Source of the DNA: Sphingobacterium rhinopitheci
GTDB taxonomy: Bacteria > Bacteroidota > Bacteroidia > Sphingobacteriales > Sphingobacteriaceae
Length of the DNA: 64,000 nt
NCBI RefSeq assembly: GCF_022627575.1
Contig: NZ_JADEYQ010000006.1
Coordinates: forward strand, 62,001-126,000
Direction of reading: 5' to 3'
In this document: positions 53,151 through 62,290 of the stretch, in pieces
How positions within the stretch are numbered: the first letter of the stretch is position 1
Layout: each line of letters opens with the position of its first letter
Position numbers and translations under genes: made by a program
Notes under the pieces: generated by a model
Seen by the model: the letters and a program-made list of their open reading frames with translations, nothing else
Databases searched by the model: none
Told to the model about the DNA's origin: nothing

Positions 53151-55016
53151 TTAATACAGGCGCCACTTCACACCGATTGAAACCCATCTCTTAGGTAATA
53201 AAATAGTGCCTGCCTCTGCATAACTAGCATTAAATATATTATTTACGGAGCCGTACACCTTCCATTGTGGGAATGAATAGCCTAGCTTCATATCCGAAAT
53301 AAAATATGGATTATTCAGCTCCCGCTTTATGAAACGGTTTGCCCATCCTATATTGACATTATCATAGCTATAATCCAATCTTAAGATCGCCTGATGTTTG
53401 AGACTTTCCAACACGTAACGAGATGTAATTCCTGGATCATAAATCTTAGTTGTAGGATTTAGATAATTATAAGAAGCATCAATATTTAATTTACTATTAG
53501 TATGGATAGCATATTTGTAACCTGCACTTAGATTAATTCCATCTATCTTATTTTCCCCCAAATTTTGAGCTTGAAAAATCAAATCTGGATTATCACTCAC
53601 CCAATCAATAAAATTGTTAATGCGACGCTTGAAATATCCCCCTTGGACGTAGGTATTATTTGTAAAATATCGTAATGCGAACTCAAATTGCCAAGCATTT
53701 TCTGGAATCAGATTTACATTACCGACATTCTTTGGTTGTGTCAAATACAAATCCGTATAAGTTGGAAGTCGTTGACTTGAGCCTACATTAAAAGAAGCTT
53801 TGAATTGATTCATAAATAAATAAGCTGCATCTATCCCTGGAAATACTTGCCATCCATACTGCGTATTATAATTAACATAAGTACCTACATTTAGATATAA
53901 ATCACGAATAGCCTCCGTTTTATATTCTGCAAATAAGCCATGATTATATCTTTGGTGATCACCAATATTTGTACTGGTTATTTTTTCAGAACGACTTTCC
54001 ACTCCAAAGCCAAAATCGCCGATATTTGTATTCAATAAGGAATTAATCTCTACAGCAAGAGCGTTCGTTTCATGTTCCGAACGTGCCCGTGTTAGGTCAT
54101 TTCTAAAATAACGGTAATCATCCTTATTATTGCGGTAGCTAACCCGTGGCTTAAGGATAAAACGATCACTCAAGTTATGGGAAGAACCTAAAATACCAAT
54201 AAATGTTTTGACTAATTCATAAGATTCACGATCACCAGGTGCTGCATAATAACCATTAGCACCAAATTCATTGTCAATATAGCCGAGCATTAAATCAATT
54301 TCATTGGCTTTATCGACCAAGTATTTTCCTTGATAATACACTTTCTTATCCAAAGTACTGCTGTTATAACGCTGACCATTTGACTTACCATAGCCCAAAC
54401 TTACCAAGTTTCTAAATTTTGGATTACCCATATTCAATACAGCCTGAGCAGTTCCACCGGCATAAACACCTTTTCCATCGCCCTCTTCTTTACGTCCAAA
54501 CGAAGAACCGGATTGCACGTTGATCGATGCGCTATTAACAGCACTTGTCGATGTGATTATATTTATAGCCCCAGTCAAGGCATTAATACCATAAACACGT
54601 GCAGCCGGCCCCTTCAGTACTTCAATTCGCTCCACCGCATCCAGACTAACAGGAATATTCATAGAATGATGACCTGTTTGTATATCCGAAATCTTCACGC
54701 CATTGAGTAAAATCAATGTTTGATCAAACAAACCGCCGTCCATACTTACATCTGCTTGTGTACCAAAAGGGCCACGCTGACGTATATCAACCCCACTGAT
54801 GTATGTTAAAACTTCAGAAATAGACGTTACTGGCAGATTTTGAATCTGTGCACGATCAATAATCTCTATATTTCGACTCTGCTTACTAAACGGTATTTGT
54901 AACCGATTCTCCGTAATCATAATCTCTGACAGTAAAGTGGTATCACGAAGACTAGCCTGTGCTAATAGCATATTAGGTATTACCACCGAAGAAAAAAGAA
55001 GAAATTTTAAATTCAT
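53151..55016 (-). CDS. TonB-dependent outer-membrane receptor (BtuB-like size)
   Basis: 621 residues with signal peptide (LLFSSVVIPNMLLAQA). A TonB-box-like SEIMITENR precedes the plug domain (VLTYISGVDIRQRGPFGTQADVSMDGG, read in two parts, then VERIEVLKGPAARVYGINALTGAINII). The 22-strand barrel fills the remainder and ends YSFPQWKVYGSVNNIFNASYAEAG and VSIGVKWRLY. The small size and lack of a carboxypeptidase-like N-terminal domain place it with BtuB/siderophore receptors and not with SusC. It is divergent (69-nt gap) from a MocR-type regulator, hinting at uptake of a vitamin-like ligand. Confidence 0.9.
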   Translation of the reverse strand: MNLKFLLFSSVVIPNMLLAQASLRDTTLLSEIMITENRLQIPFSKQSRNIEIIDRAQIQNLPVTSISEVLTYISGVDIRQRGPFGTQADVSMDGGLFDQTLILLNGVKISDIQTGHHSMNIPVSLDAVERIEVLKGPAARVYGINALTGAINIITSTSAVNSASINVQSGSSFGRKEEGDGKGVYAGGTAQAVLNMGNPKFRNLVSLGYGKSNGQRYNSSTLDKKVYYQGKYLVDKANEIDLMLGYIDNEFGANGYYAAPGDRESYELVKTFIGILGSSHNLSDRFILKPRVSYRNNKDDYRYFRNDLTRARSEHETNALAVEINSLLNTNIGDFGFGVESRSEKITSTNIGDHQRYNHGLFAEYKTEAIRDLYLNVGTYVNYNTQYGWQVFPGIDAAYLFMNQFKASFNVGSSQRLPTYTDLYLTQPKNVGNVNLIPENAWQFEFALRYFTNNTYVQGGYFKRRINNFIDWVSDNPDLIFQAQNLGENKIDGINLSAGYKYAIHTNSKLNIDASYNYLNPTTKIYDPGITSRYVLESLKHQAILRLDYSYDNVNIGWANRFIKRELNNPYFISDMKLGYSFPQWKVYGSVNNIFNASYAEAGTILLPKRWVSIGVKWRLY

Positions 55017-55067
55017 ATTTTGATACTAAATTGAGAACAAAACTCCTATCTTTCCGGCATATTTAAA

Positions 55068-55101
55068 TAGTCCACTTTATATAAAATGAGTAGTCCGGTT
55101 A
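55068..55101. promoter_or_regulatory. PdxR-like operator with a second partial repeat
   Basis: TAGTCCACTTT (55068-55078) reads AAAGTGGACTA on the minus strand, which agrees with the PdxR-type consensus AAAGTGG-W-CTA that I recall for Corynebacterium. A second copy, TAGTCCGGTTA at 55091-55101 (8 of 11 matches), lies in the same orientation 23 nt later, inside the start of the regulator gene. Direct repeats are the usual MocR binding mode. Confidence 0.5.
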
Positions 55102-56576
55102 ATATAATCTTCTTAAATACTATCCAAATAGAGCGCGATAGCAAAACAGCAATATATCTTCAGTTGACACAACAGTTGATAAATGCGATACAACGAGGAT
55201 TCTTACAGGCTGGCAATAAGTTACCCGGAACCCGAATGGTAGCCCAGCAGTTACAACTCAATAGAAATACAATCGTAGCTGTATATGCAGAATTGGAAGC
55301 CCAAGGATGGATAGAAATAATTCCAAACAAAGGAGCTTTTGTTTTAACACATTTCCATAACCCCATAACTGAACGTCCTTACACTTCGTCGATAGCTATC
55401 GAAAACTATCCTAGGCAAACAGGGTATAGCTTTAGTAAATCAATAATATTAGACTACAAATCAACTATTTATAGTACAGATTATTTCTTCACCGATGGCA
55501 CAGCAGATTTACGTTTAAATAGGTTCAAGCAACTCTCGAATCAATATTCTGCTTCGATGAATAGAAAATCAACACTCCGTAATCTTTCGAAATATACGGA
55601 CTATGGCAACATATTCTTCAAGGAACAATTGAGCAATTTTCTTAATCAGACAAGAGGATTACATATCAGTACTGACAATCTACTGATCAACAGATCTGCT
55701 GAAATGAATATATACCTTCTCACACGTGTACTTATTACTACGGGTGATATTATTGTTGTCGCTGAATTAAGTAATGCGACGATCAATATGACCTTCCTAC
55801 AAGGAGGTGCTAAAATCATAACTATTCCTATTGATGAGCATGGAATACAAGTAGATGTACTACGAGAATATTTAAAGCAGCACAAAATAAGAGCCGTATA
55901 TATCACCCCACATCATCACTACCCGACGACCGTCACATTAAGTGCTATTCGAAGGATTGAGTTATTACAGCTTGCGAATACCTATGGATTTATTATTATT
56001 GAGGATGATTACGATTACGACTTTCATTATGACAAATCAGCTGTACTGCCAATGGCTAGTGCCGATGTAAATGGGATGGTGATTTATACGGGTACATTTG
56101 GTAAATCATTAGCCCCATCCTTTCAGACTAGTTTTATTGTCGCCCCACAAAACCTCGTTCAAGCACTCTACAAGTATCTAGGCATTGTCGACAGACAAGG
56201 GGATATTATTATGGAGCAAGCATTGGGTGAAATGATAGAAGAAGGAAATATGCATCGACATCTAAAGAAATCCATTCAGATATATAGAGATCGTAGAGAT
56301 TACTTTTGTCAACAATTAGCCAACAACTTTCCGGCGGAAATAAATTACAAAATACCTACAGGAGGATTAGCAACTTGGGTAACATTTAGGAAAACAATCT
56401 CTTTAAATAAGATTGCTATAAACACTCATAAACAAAACCTTACTATACCTAGAAACATATTGTATCAAAACAAAAACATAACAGCTCTACGCATTGGATT
56501 TGGTCATATGAACCAGGAAGAAATAAAAATTTCAATGGATATTTTCAAACAAGCTATAGCAGAAATCAATAACTAA
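55086..56576 (+). CDS. MocR/PdxR-type transcription regulator (GntR HTH + aminotransferase fold)
   Basis: 496 residues. The N-terminal winged HTH is clear (AIQRGFLQAGNKLPGTRMVAQQL, NRNTIVAVYAELEAQGWIE, with GAFVL wing). A fold-type I aminotransferase domain follows from about residue 110, with IIIEDDYDYDFHYD and the PLP Lys340 in YTGTFGKSLAPSF. Such regulators sense PLP or an amino-acid-derived aldimine and control vitamin B6, GABA or taurine genes. It is divergent from a TonB receptor gene, and a PdxR-like site sits between and over its start, implying autoregulation and control of the receptor. No pdxST genes are in the window. Confidence 0.9.
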   Translation: MSSPVNIIFLNTIQIERDSKTAIYLQLTQQLINAIQRGFLQAGNKLPGTRMVAQQLQLNRNTIVAVYAELEAQGWIEIIPNKGAFVLTHFHNPITERPYTSSIAIENYPRQTGYSFSKSIILDYKSTIYSTDYFFTDGTADLRLNRFKQLSNQYSASMNRKSTLRNLSKYTDYGNIFFKEQLSNFLNQTRGLHISTDNLLINRSAEMNIYLLTRVLITTGDIIVVAELSNATINMTFLQGGAKIITIPIDEHGIQVDVLREYLKQHKIRAVYITPHHHYPTTVTLSAIRRIELLQLANTYGFIIIEDDYDYDFHYDKSAVLPMASADVNGMVIYTGTFGKSLAPSFQTSFIVAPQNLVQALYKYLGIVDRQGDIIMEQALGEMIEEGNMHRHLKKSIQIYRDRRDYFCQQLANNFPAEINYKIPTGGLATWVTFRKTISLNKIAINTHKQNLTIPRNILYQNKNITALRIGFGHMNQEEIKISMDIFKQAIAEINN

Positions 56577-56605
56577 AAAAGGTAAGTTTAAAACTTACCT
56601 TTTTT
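56575..56605. terminator. Bidirectional terminator at the regulator stop
   Basis: AAAAAAGGTAAGT (56575-56587) pairs with ACTTACCTTTTTT (56593-56605), 13 bp, 5-nt loop. The stem begins inside the TAA stop of the MocR-type gene; the convergent lipoprotein gene stops at 56629. Confidence 0.85.
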
Positions 56606-56628
56606 AATATTTTTAATTCAATTTGCGT

Positions 56629-57243
56629 TTAATTTCCTTCAAAAGCAGCTAACACTTGATCCCTGTAAGAAGGATCTTTCTCAGACAACTCAAAAGCCTT
56701 ACGGTAAGTATCAATTACAGCGAACATTTCTGCAGGCTCTCCTTTTTCATTATTCAAGAACAGCTTAAAACTATATGTACCTGGCTTGCCTACATCTACT
56801 ACCTCTTTGTTTGATGAGAAAACCGTAGGCACGATTACCTCGGATGTCATGCCACCTGCAGCTGGAACATTAAACAAACCAGATAGCGCATTGACAAAAG
56901 CATCAGATTGCTCGCCTATAGAAGACAACTTAATGGCTCCTTTGACAAAACCAGATTCTACAGGACGACCATCTTTATTGATACCTGGTTGAATATTATT
57001 CATCACTTCAATACGCATACCTACAGTATCTTTATCATTTAAAGACTTCGCAATGAATACCGTTGAAGAATCTGTTGTTATTTCTTCTGTGAAGCGCAAA
57101 AATAGCTGTTGCTTCTCTGCATTCTTATTACTTGACAATTGTTCGATAGTAAAACCCTGCGCATTGTCATTAGATGTTTGTGGAGAATTATTACAGCTCA
57201 TGGCTAATAACATAATTACGCCAATTCCTAAAATAGATTTCAT
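56629..57243 (-). CDS. Lipoprotein of unknown function
   Basis: 204 residues. Signal peptide with lipobox LAMSC. The rest looks like one beta-rich soluble domain (VFIAKSLNDKDTVGMRIEVMNN, GFVKGAIKLSS, VVDVGKPGTYSFKLFLNNEKG) with a C-terminal helix (YRKAFELSEKDPSYRDQVL). I do not recognise the family. It lies 48 nt downstream of the FAD/Fe-S dehydrogenase gene on the same strand, so cotranscription is possible. No metal or catalytic motif is obvious. Confidence 0.6.
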   Translation of the reverse strand: MKSILGIGVIMLLAMSCNNSPQTSNDNAQGFTIEQLSSNKNAEKQQLFLRFTEEITTDSSTVFIAKSLNDKDTVGMRIEVMNNIQPGINKDGRPVESGFVKGAIKLSSIGEQSDAFVNALSGLFNVPAAGGMTSEVIVPTVFSSNKEVVDVGKPGTYSFKLFLNNEKGEPAEMFAVIDTYRKAFELSEKDPSYRDQVLAAFEGN

Positions 57244-57291
57244 AGACTTATAATTTACTAATTGTTAACACTCATAAGTTACAACAAAATT

Positions 57292-60213
57292 TTATTTAAT
57301 TAAAGCCCTATATAATATTTCTACAGGATGATAAGAAGAACGACCTACCCCATCTTTGATCTGATGTCTACATGAAGTACCCACAGCAGCTATAATCGTA
57401 GATTCCTCTGCTTTGCGAACAGCAGGCAATAATACCAATTCTGCTACTTTCATAGATACATCGTAGTGCTCTTTCTCATAACCAAATGATCCTGCCATAC
57501 CACAACAACCCGAAGGAATCACCTCTACAGTATAATTAACAGGCAAGGAAAGTAGCTTCTCCGTATACCCTACCAAGTGGAATGCCTTTTGATAACAATG
57601 CCCATGCAATTTGATATGCTGCTTTTCTGCTGTAAATTGCTCTGCATGTATTACGCCTCGCTCTACCTCTTTCATCAAGAACTCATCAATCATCAACGCA
57701 TTCTTTCCTAAGGCTGTAGCTGCAGGACGCAAATCTTTATCTACAAGAGTTACGTATTCATCTCTAAAAGTGATGATCGCTGAAGGTTCAATACCTAATA
57801 AAGGCGTATCTGAGGATATTATATCTTTCAATAAGGAGACATTGGTATTTGCTAGCTTCTGTGCTTCTTTTACAAAACCTTTAGACAAATATGTACGTCC
57901 GCTTTCTTTGTGTGGTGGCACAAGCACTTCATAGCCCAATGCAGTCAACAGCTTATAAGCTGTCTTACCTATCTCGGTATCATTATAATTGGTAAACTCA
58001 TCACAAAACAAGTATACTTTTTTACTTTTCGTCTTCGTATCTTGTTTATTAACCCAAGATCGCAATGTCGTTCCACTTACGGTAGGTAAAGAACGGGCAG
58101 GAGCAAAACCAACAACTTGTTTTATTAAACCGGAGAAAAAAGAATTTTGTGAAAAGAAATTATAAACAGGAGCTACCAAAGAACCTAATTGCTGTGATTT
58201 GGTGAAATTAGCAATTACATGAGATCTAAATGAAGCTCCATTCGTATCGTAGTAATGTTGTAAAAATTCTGCTTTCATCTTAGCGACATCTACACTTGAT
58301 GGACATTCTGTTTTACACCCTTTACAACTCAAACACAAGTCCATTACTTCTTTGATCTCTTCATGATCAAATTTATTCTGCTTGCTGGAGTTTGTCAAAA
58401 ATTGACGTAATATGTTAGCACGTGCACGTGTTGTATCTTTTTCATTGCGTGTCGCCATAAACGAAGGACACATTGTTCCACCTGTAATTTCTGTCTTACG
58501 GCAGTCACCCGATCCCGAACATTTCTCCGCCAAACGAAGAATACTTTCATCTTTGGTAAAATCAAAATATGTTTTCAGCTCTTTCCCATCCACGACATTG
58601 TCATAACGCAGGGACGTATCCATAGGAGGCGTATTAACAATCTTGTTAGCATTAAACACTCCCTTTGGATCAAATATATTCTTGACATCCTGAAGTATAG
58701 CATATACCTTATCACCTAAAACTTTACCTATAAACTCACCTCTCAAACGACCATCACCGTGCTCCCCACTCAATGAACCATTATATTTCAATACAAGATC
58801 TGTTGTTTTTTCAAGTATGGTTCTAAATTGTTTTTTCCCTTCCGAAGTTTTCAAATTCAAAAAAGGCTCGATATGCAATTCCCCAGCGCCTGCGTGCGCA
58901 TAATAAGAAGCATGTACCCCCTCGGCTTTCAGCAATTCTTGTACATCGGCTACATAAGCGGGTAAATCTACTGGTGAAACCGCGCAGTCTTCAATTAGAT
59001 TCACCGGTTGACTATCGCCAGGTAGGTTACGGATCAACCCTAAGCCGGCCTTACGTACATCCCAAACTAGATTAGCTTCCTGTGCGCCAGTTATAAGTGG
59101 ATAAGCATAGCCTAATCCTTGCTTAATTAAGTCTGCTTTAAGAGCTTCTGCCTTTTGCACGATCTCTTCTTTGCTGTCTGCACGAAATTCTACAATCAAG
59201 AGTGCTTGCGGATCACCTTCGATAAAGAAACGGTTATATTGATAAGTAGGATGCCCTACCGTAAAGTCCAAGATATATTTATCAACTAATTCAGAAGCTT
59301 CAGGACGGTGCTGTAGTGCGACCACATTGCCATGCATACATTCGACCATGTCCGAGAAATGCACACACAACAAACCTAATTCTTTTGGAGGCAAAGGAAT
59401 CAGCTTTATTTTAGCTTCTGTCACAATCCCCAAAGTTCCTTCAGAACCAGCCAACAATTTACACATATTAAAAGGCTCGGATTGATCGACCAGATAATCT
59501 AGCGCATAGCCTGTATTTCTTCTTGTTATATCTTTTTTTGGATAGCCTGAATTTATAACCTCAATATTCTCCTTATCTGTAATAACAGCATTCAAAGATC
59601 TATAAAGATCTCCTTCTCTACCTTTTAAAGATAATTTATTAAAGTATTCCTTTGGCCCCAATTCCTCAAAAACAACTTCTGTACCATCATTTAAAATGAC
59701 AGTAGCAGCAATCAAATTTTGACGGGTATCTCCCCACACTATAGAGTGCAATCCTGAAGAATTATTACCGATCATACCTCCCACCATAGCTCTGCTTGCT
59801 GTTGAGGTCTCTGGACCAAACATCAAGCCTAGCGGTTTCAAATAGGCATTGAGATCGTCACGAATAACACCAGGCTGTACTCTTGCCCATTGTTCGTCGA
59901 CGTTCACTTCTAGAATACTGTTAAAATATTTAGAAACATCAACGATAATCCCTGACCCAACAACTTGACCTGCTAATGAAGTACCTGCTGTTCGTGGGAT
60001 TAAGGTTACCCCATTATCATTAGCATAAGCTACTAACGTTAATAAATCATCTTTGGTATACGGAATAGCTACAGCAACAGGTAATTCTTGGTAAACAGAA
60101 GCATCTGTCGAATAAGCTACTCGTACAGTCTGATGCTTTGCGTTTAAAGGATCAAAATATAACTCACCAGTTAACTGATTGTTTAGTTTTTCTAAGGTTG
60201 ACAAGATTGACAT
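57292..60213 (-). CDS. FAD- and [4Fe-4S]-containing D-2-hydroxyacid dehydrogenase (YdiJ/GlcD-GlcF fusion type)
   Basis: 973 residues. The N-terminal FAD_binding_4 domain is shown by LIPRTAGTSLAGQVVG, PGVIRDDLNAYLKPLGLMFGP and GGMIGNNSSG, followed by the GlcD-type C-terminal domain with GELHIEPFL and LSGEHGDGRLRG. Two iron-sulfur motifs follow: CSGSGDC with a later CPSF (about 564-582) and CLSCKGCKTECPS (about 626-638). A CCG domain has HGHCYQKAF (about 871) and PSGCCGMAGSFGYE (about 904). The fold oxidises D-lactate, glycolate or D-2-hydroxyglutarate and reduces quinone or another acceptor. E. coli YdiJ has the same layout. Confidence 0.92.
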   Translation of the reverse strand: MSILSTLEKLNNQLTGELYFDPLNAKHQTVRVAYSTDASVYQELPVAVAIPYTKDDLLTLVAYANDNGVTLIPRTAGTSLAGQVVGSGIIVDVSKYFNSILEVNVDEQWARVQPGVIRDDLNAYLKPLGLMFGPETSTASRAMVGGMIGNNSSGLHSIVWGDTRQNLIAATVILNDGTEVVFEELGPKEYFNKLSLKGREGDLYRSLNAVITDKENIEVINSGYPKKDITRRNTGYALDYLVDQSEPFNMCKLLAGSEGTLGIVTEAKIKLIPLPPKELGLLCVHFSDMVECMHGNVVALQHRPEASELVDKYILDFTVGHPTYQYNRFFIEGDPQALLIVEFRADSKEEIVQKAEALKADLIKQGLGYAYPLITGAQEANLVWDVRKAGLGLIRNLPGDSQPVNLIEDCAVSPVDLPAYVADVQELLKAEGVHASYYAHAGAGELHIEPFLNLKTSEGKKQFRTILEKTTDLVLKYNGSLSGEHGDGRLRGEFIGKVLGDKVYAILQDVKNIFDPKGVFNANKIVNTPPMDTSLRYDNVVDGKELKTYFDFTKDESILRLAEKCSGSGDCRKTEITGGTMCPSFMATRNEKDTTRARANILRQFLTNSSKQNKFDHEEIKEVMDLCLSCKGCKTECPSSVDVAKMKAEFLQHYYDTNGASFRSHVIANFTKSQQLGSLVAPVYNFFSQNSFFSGLIKQVVGFAPARSLPTVSGTTLRSWVNKQDTKTKSKKVYLFCDEFTNYNDTEIGKTAYKLLTALGYEVLVPPHKESGRTYLSKGFVKEAQKLANTNVSLLKDIISSDTPLLGIEPSAIITFRDEYVTLVDKDLRPAATALGKNALMIDEFLMKEVERGVIHAEQFTAEKQHIKLHGHCYQKAFHLVGYTEKLLSLPVNYTVEVIPSGCCGMAGSFGYEKEHYDVSMKVAELVLLPAVRKAEESTIIAAVGTSCRHQIKDGVGRSSYHPVEILYRALIK

Positions 60214-60236
60214 TATTTTTAAATACTATTTAGTAA

Positions 60237-60244
60237 CAAATCTA
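60237..60244 (-). promoter_or_regulatory. -7 element of the hydroxyacid dehydrogenase gene
   Basis: The minus strand reads TAGATTTG, an exact TAnnTTTG match, 23 nt upstream of the ATG at 60213. No -33 TTTG is seen at 19-21 nt spacing. Confidence 0.45.
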
Positions 60245-60425
60245 ATCAAACAATACCATTTTTTGCGTATCTTGGAATAGAAATAGTGCTTTTTTTGCGC
60301 ATGTATTTATTATTATAAAACAAATATTGCACAATAACACAGGTAAAACCTATAGCCCAATCATTAAATCCAAACAAAACAAAAAAACATCAACACTGAA
60401 TATCATACATAATATCCACCTATAA

Positions 60426-60457
60426 TTTGTATTTTATTCTGAAATTACCTATTTTTA
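60426..60457 (+). promoter_or_regulatory. Promoter of the Lrp-type regulator gene
   Basis: TTTG (60426-60429), 20-nt spacer and TATTTTTA (60450-60457, seven of eight). The -7 box ends 7 nt before the ATG at 60465, so the leader is almost absent. Confidence 0.6.
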
Positions 60458-60464
60458 CAGAATT

Positions 60465-60944
60465 ATGTCGAAACTAGAAATATCATTAGATCATATCGAT
60501 TTTCAAATCCTCCGCATTATGCAAAATAATGCAAGAACGAACAATGCTGATATAGCACGAGAATTGGGCATGGCACCATCAGCGATTCTTGAACGCGTTA
60601 AAAAATTAGAACAAAAAGATGTTATTTTACAATACAATGCCAAACTAAACCCCTTAGCATTGGACCAAAATCTACTATCTTTTATATTCATTAAAACTTC
60701 AGATATAATAGGGGAACAAGGTATAGCTTACCTACTTGCAGAAATACCCGAAGTACAAGAAGTACATGACATTGCTGGCGACGACGGCTATTTGATCAAA
60801 GTAAGAACAAATGATGCAGCTGGGTTAGTAGACTTAATGCGTAACACATTAGGAAAGATTGAAGGTATATTATCTACACGAACTACTATTGTCTTAGAAA
60901 CAATCAAAGAAGAACAAAAAATAGTTGTGCCTAACGGAAAATAA
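60465..60944 (+). CDS. Lrp/AsnC family transcription regulator
   Basis: 159 residues. HTH: ILRIMQNNARTNNADIARELGMAPSAILERVKKLE (read as two helices), then the RAM/ACT ligand-binding domain with FIKTSDIIGEQGIAYLLAEIPEVQEVHDIAGDDGYLIKV pattern, where the GDDGYLIKV strand is typical. It should bind an amino acid and act as a dimer or octamer. The EamA exporter starts 1 nt after its stop, so its first target is probably export of an amino-acid-like metabolite. It is divergent from the hydroxyacid dehydrogenase (251-nt spacer). Confidence 0.93.
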   Translation: MSKLEISLDHIDFQILRIMQNNARTNNADIARELGMAPSAILERVKKLEQKDVILQYNAKLNPLALDQNLLSFIFIKTSDIIGEQGIAYLLAEIPEVQEVHDIAGDDGYLIKVRTNDAAGLVDLMRNTLGKIEGILSTRTTIVLETIKEEQKIVVPNGK

Positions 60945-60945
60945 A

Positions 60946-62070
60946 ATGACACAAGAAAACAACCCTAGTATTGCACGTATTATTTTCGCCTACTTAGTTG
61001 TATACATTGTTTGGGGCTCTACGTTCTTTTTTATAGAAATGGCACTAGATTCATTCCCTACATTTGTACTCGGTTCGGTTCGATTTATAATAGCAGGATT
61101 TCTGCTCATGGCCTACTGTGGCCTCAAAGGCTACAAAATATTTAATAGAAAAGATATTAAACAAGCTGTATTCATTGGCTTCCTCCTATTATTTATAGAC
61201 ATGGCCGCCATCATATGGTCTGAGCAATATATCTCCAGCGGTATCGTTTCTATATTATCAGCAGCTACAGCTATATGGTTTATCATACTGGACAAACCCA
61301 AATGGAAAGAGAATTTCTCTAGCTTACCTACTGTTTTAGGACTACTACTAGGTTTTACAGGCGTGGTACTCTTATTTGGCGAACAAATAATGACTCCAGG
61401 AGATGAAGAAGGAAAAACTCAACGTATTATTGCGATGGCTGTATTGACAGTGGGTACTATTGGCTGGACAATAGGCTCTTTGGCTTCTAAATATAATAAA
61501 AGCCCAAAATCATCTACACAAAATAACAAAAAGGTAGAACCCTTAAATGTAATTGTAAAAACAGCATGGCAAATGATCACTGCAGGGTTTGCTTTTTCCA
61601 TTACAGCAGTAGCAACAGGACAATACAGCACTTTTGATTTTAACAGCGTATTACCAAGAGATTGGGCTGCGATGACCTACCTCATACTGATGGGATCAAT
61701 ATTAGCATTCAGTTCTTATATTTGGTTACTGCAGGTACGTCCGGCTACAGAAGTAAGTACATATGCCTATGTAAATCCTATTGTAGCGCTTCTATTGGTA
61801 CACTTTTTTACAGATCATGGCGTAACAGGCCTACAAATCATAGGCTTAGTGATTGTTTTATTCTCTGTTCTACTGATGAATTGGAATCTATACAAGAATA
61901 ATAGAACAATTCGTGCTTTACGCTACCGCAAAAAGCTTAAGAACCTTAAAAACATGGCTCCCCGAAGCAGTATACCTAGAATAATAGAAGTGGCAGACTT
62001 CGAGAGTAAAGCCCAGAAGAAAAGAGAAGACAAAGAAATTAAAAACAATAGTAAAAAAGGTGAGATTTAG
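60946..62070 (+). CDS. EamA/DMT family exporter
   Basis: 374 residues from the ATG at 60946; the frame is open to a TTG at 60925 inside the Lrp gene, but the ATG 1 nt after the Lrp stop is the better start. Ten hydrophobic segments in two EamA repeats, with YIVWGSTFFFIEMAL at the start of the first and YLILMGSILAFSSYIWLLQV in the second. A basic cytoplasmic tail (RYRKKLKNLKN and following) is longer than usual. RhtA/YddG-type proteins export amino acids; control by the neighbouring Lrp is likely. Confidence 0.9.
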   Translation: MTQENNPSIARIIFAYLVVYIVWGSTFFFIEMALDSFPTFVLGSVRFIIAGFLLMAYCGLKGYKIFNRKDIKQAVFIGFLLLFIDMAAIIWSEQYISSGIVSILSAATAIWFIILDKPKWKENFSSLPTVLGLLLGFTGVVLLFGEQIMTPGDEEGKTQRIIAMAVLTVGTIGWTIGSLASKYNKSPKSSTQNNKKVEPLNVIVKTAWQMITAGFAFSITAVATGQYSTFDFNSVLPRDWAAMTYLILMGSILAFSSYIWLLQVRPATEVSTYAYVNPIVALLLVHFFTDHGVTGLQIIGLVIVLFSVLLMNWNLYKNNRTIRALRYRKKLKNLKNMAPRSSIPRIIEVADFESKAQKKREDKEIKNNSKKGEI

Positions 62071-62084
62071 ATCTCACCTTTTTT
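62053..62084 (+). terminator. 14-bp perfect terminator over the EamA gene stop
   Basis: AAAAAAGGTGAGAT (62053-62066) pairs with ATCTCACCTTTTTT (62071-62084) around a 4-nt loop (TTAG) that contains the stop codon 62068-62070. A T run follows. Confidence 0.85.
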
Positions 62085-62290
62085 TTCAAAAGCCAACCTC
62101 CTTAAATACAATTGAACAAAATTTAAAGTTATTCCATAAACTTCCCAAGCCACAGCGTACATCTTTCTCGGCAACACTTAAACAATAGCACTCCTTCTGC
62201 ATTCTTTAATCAACGGTTTATTTCTTTACTTTGTAATAAGAGCTACAACAAACAAAGGCTATTAAAATTCATTATAATTAAAACAACAAT

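Noticed and set aside
53151-55016. SusC-type glycan receptor of a polysaccharide utilisation locus
   Set aside because: The protein is only 621 residues, lacks the carboxypeptidase-like N-terminal domain, and has no SusD gene next to it.
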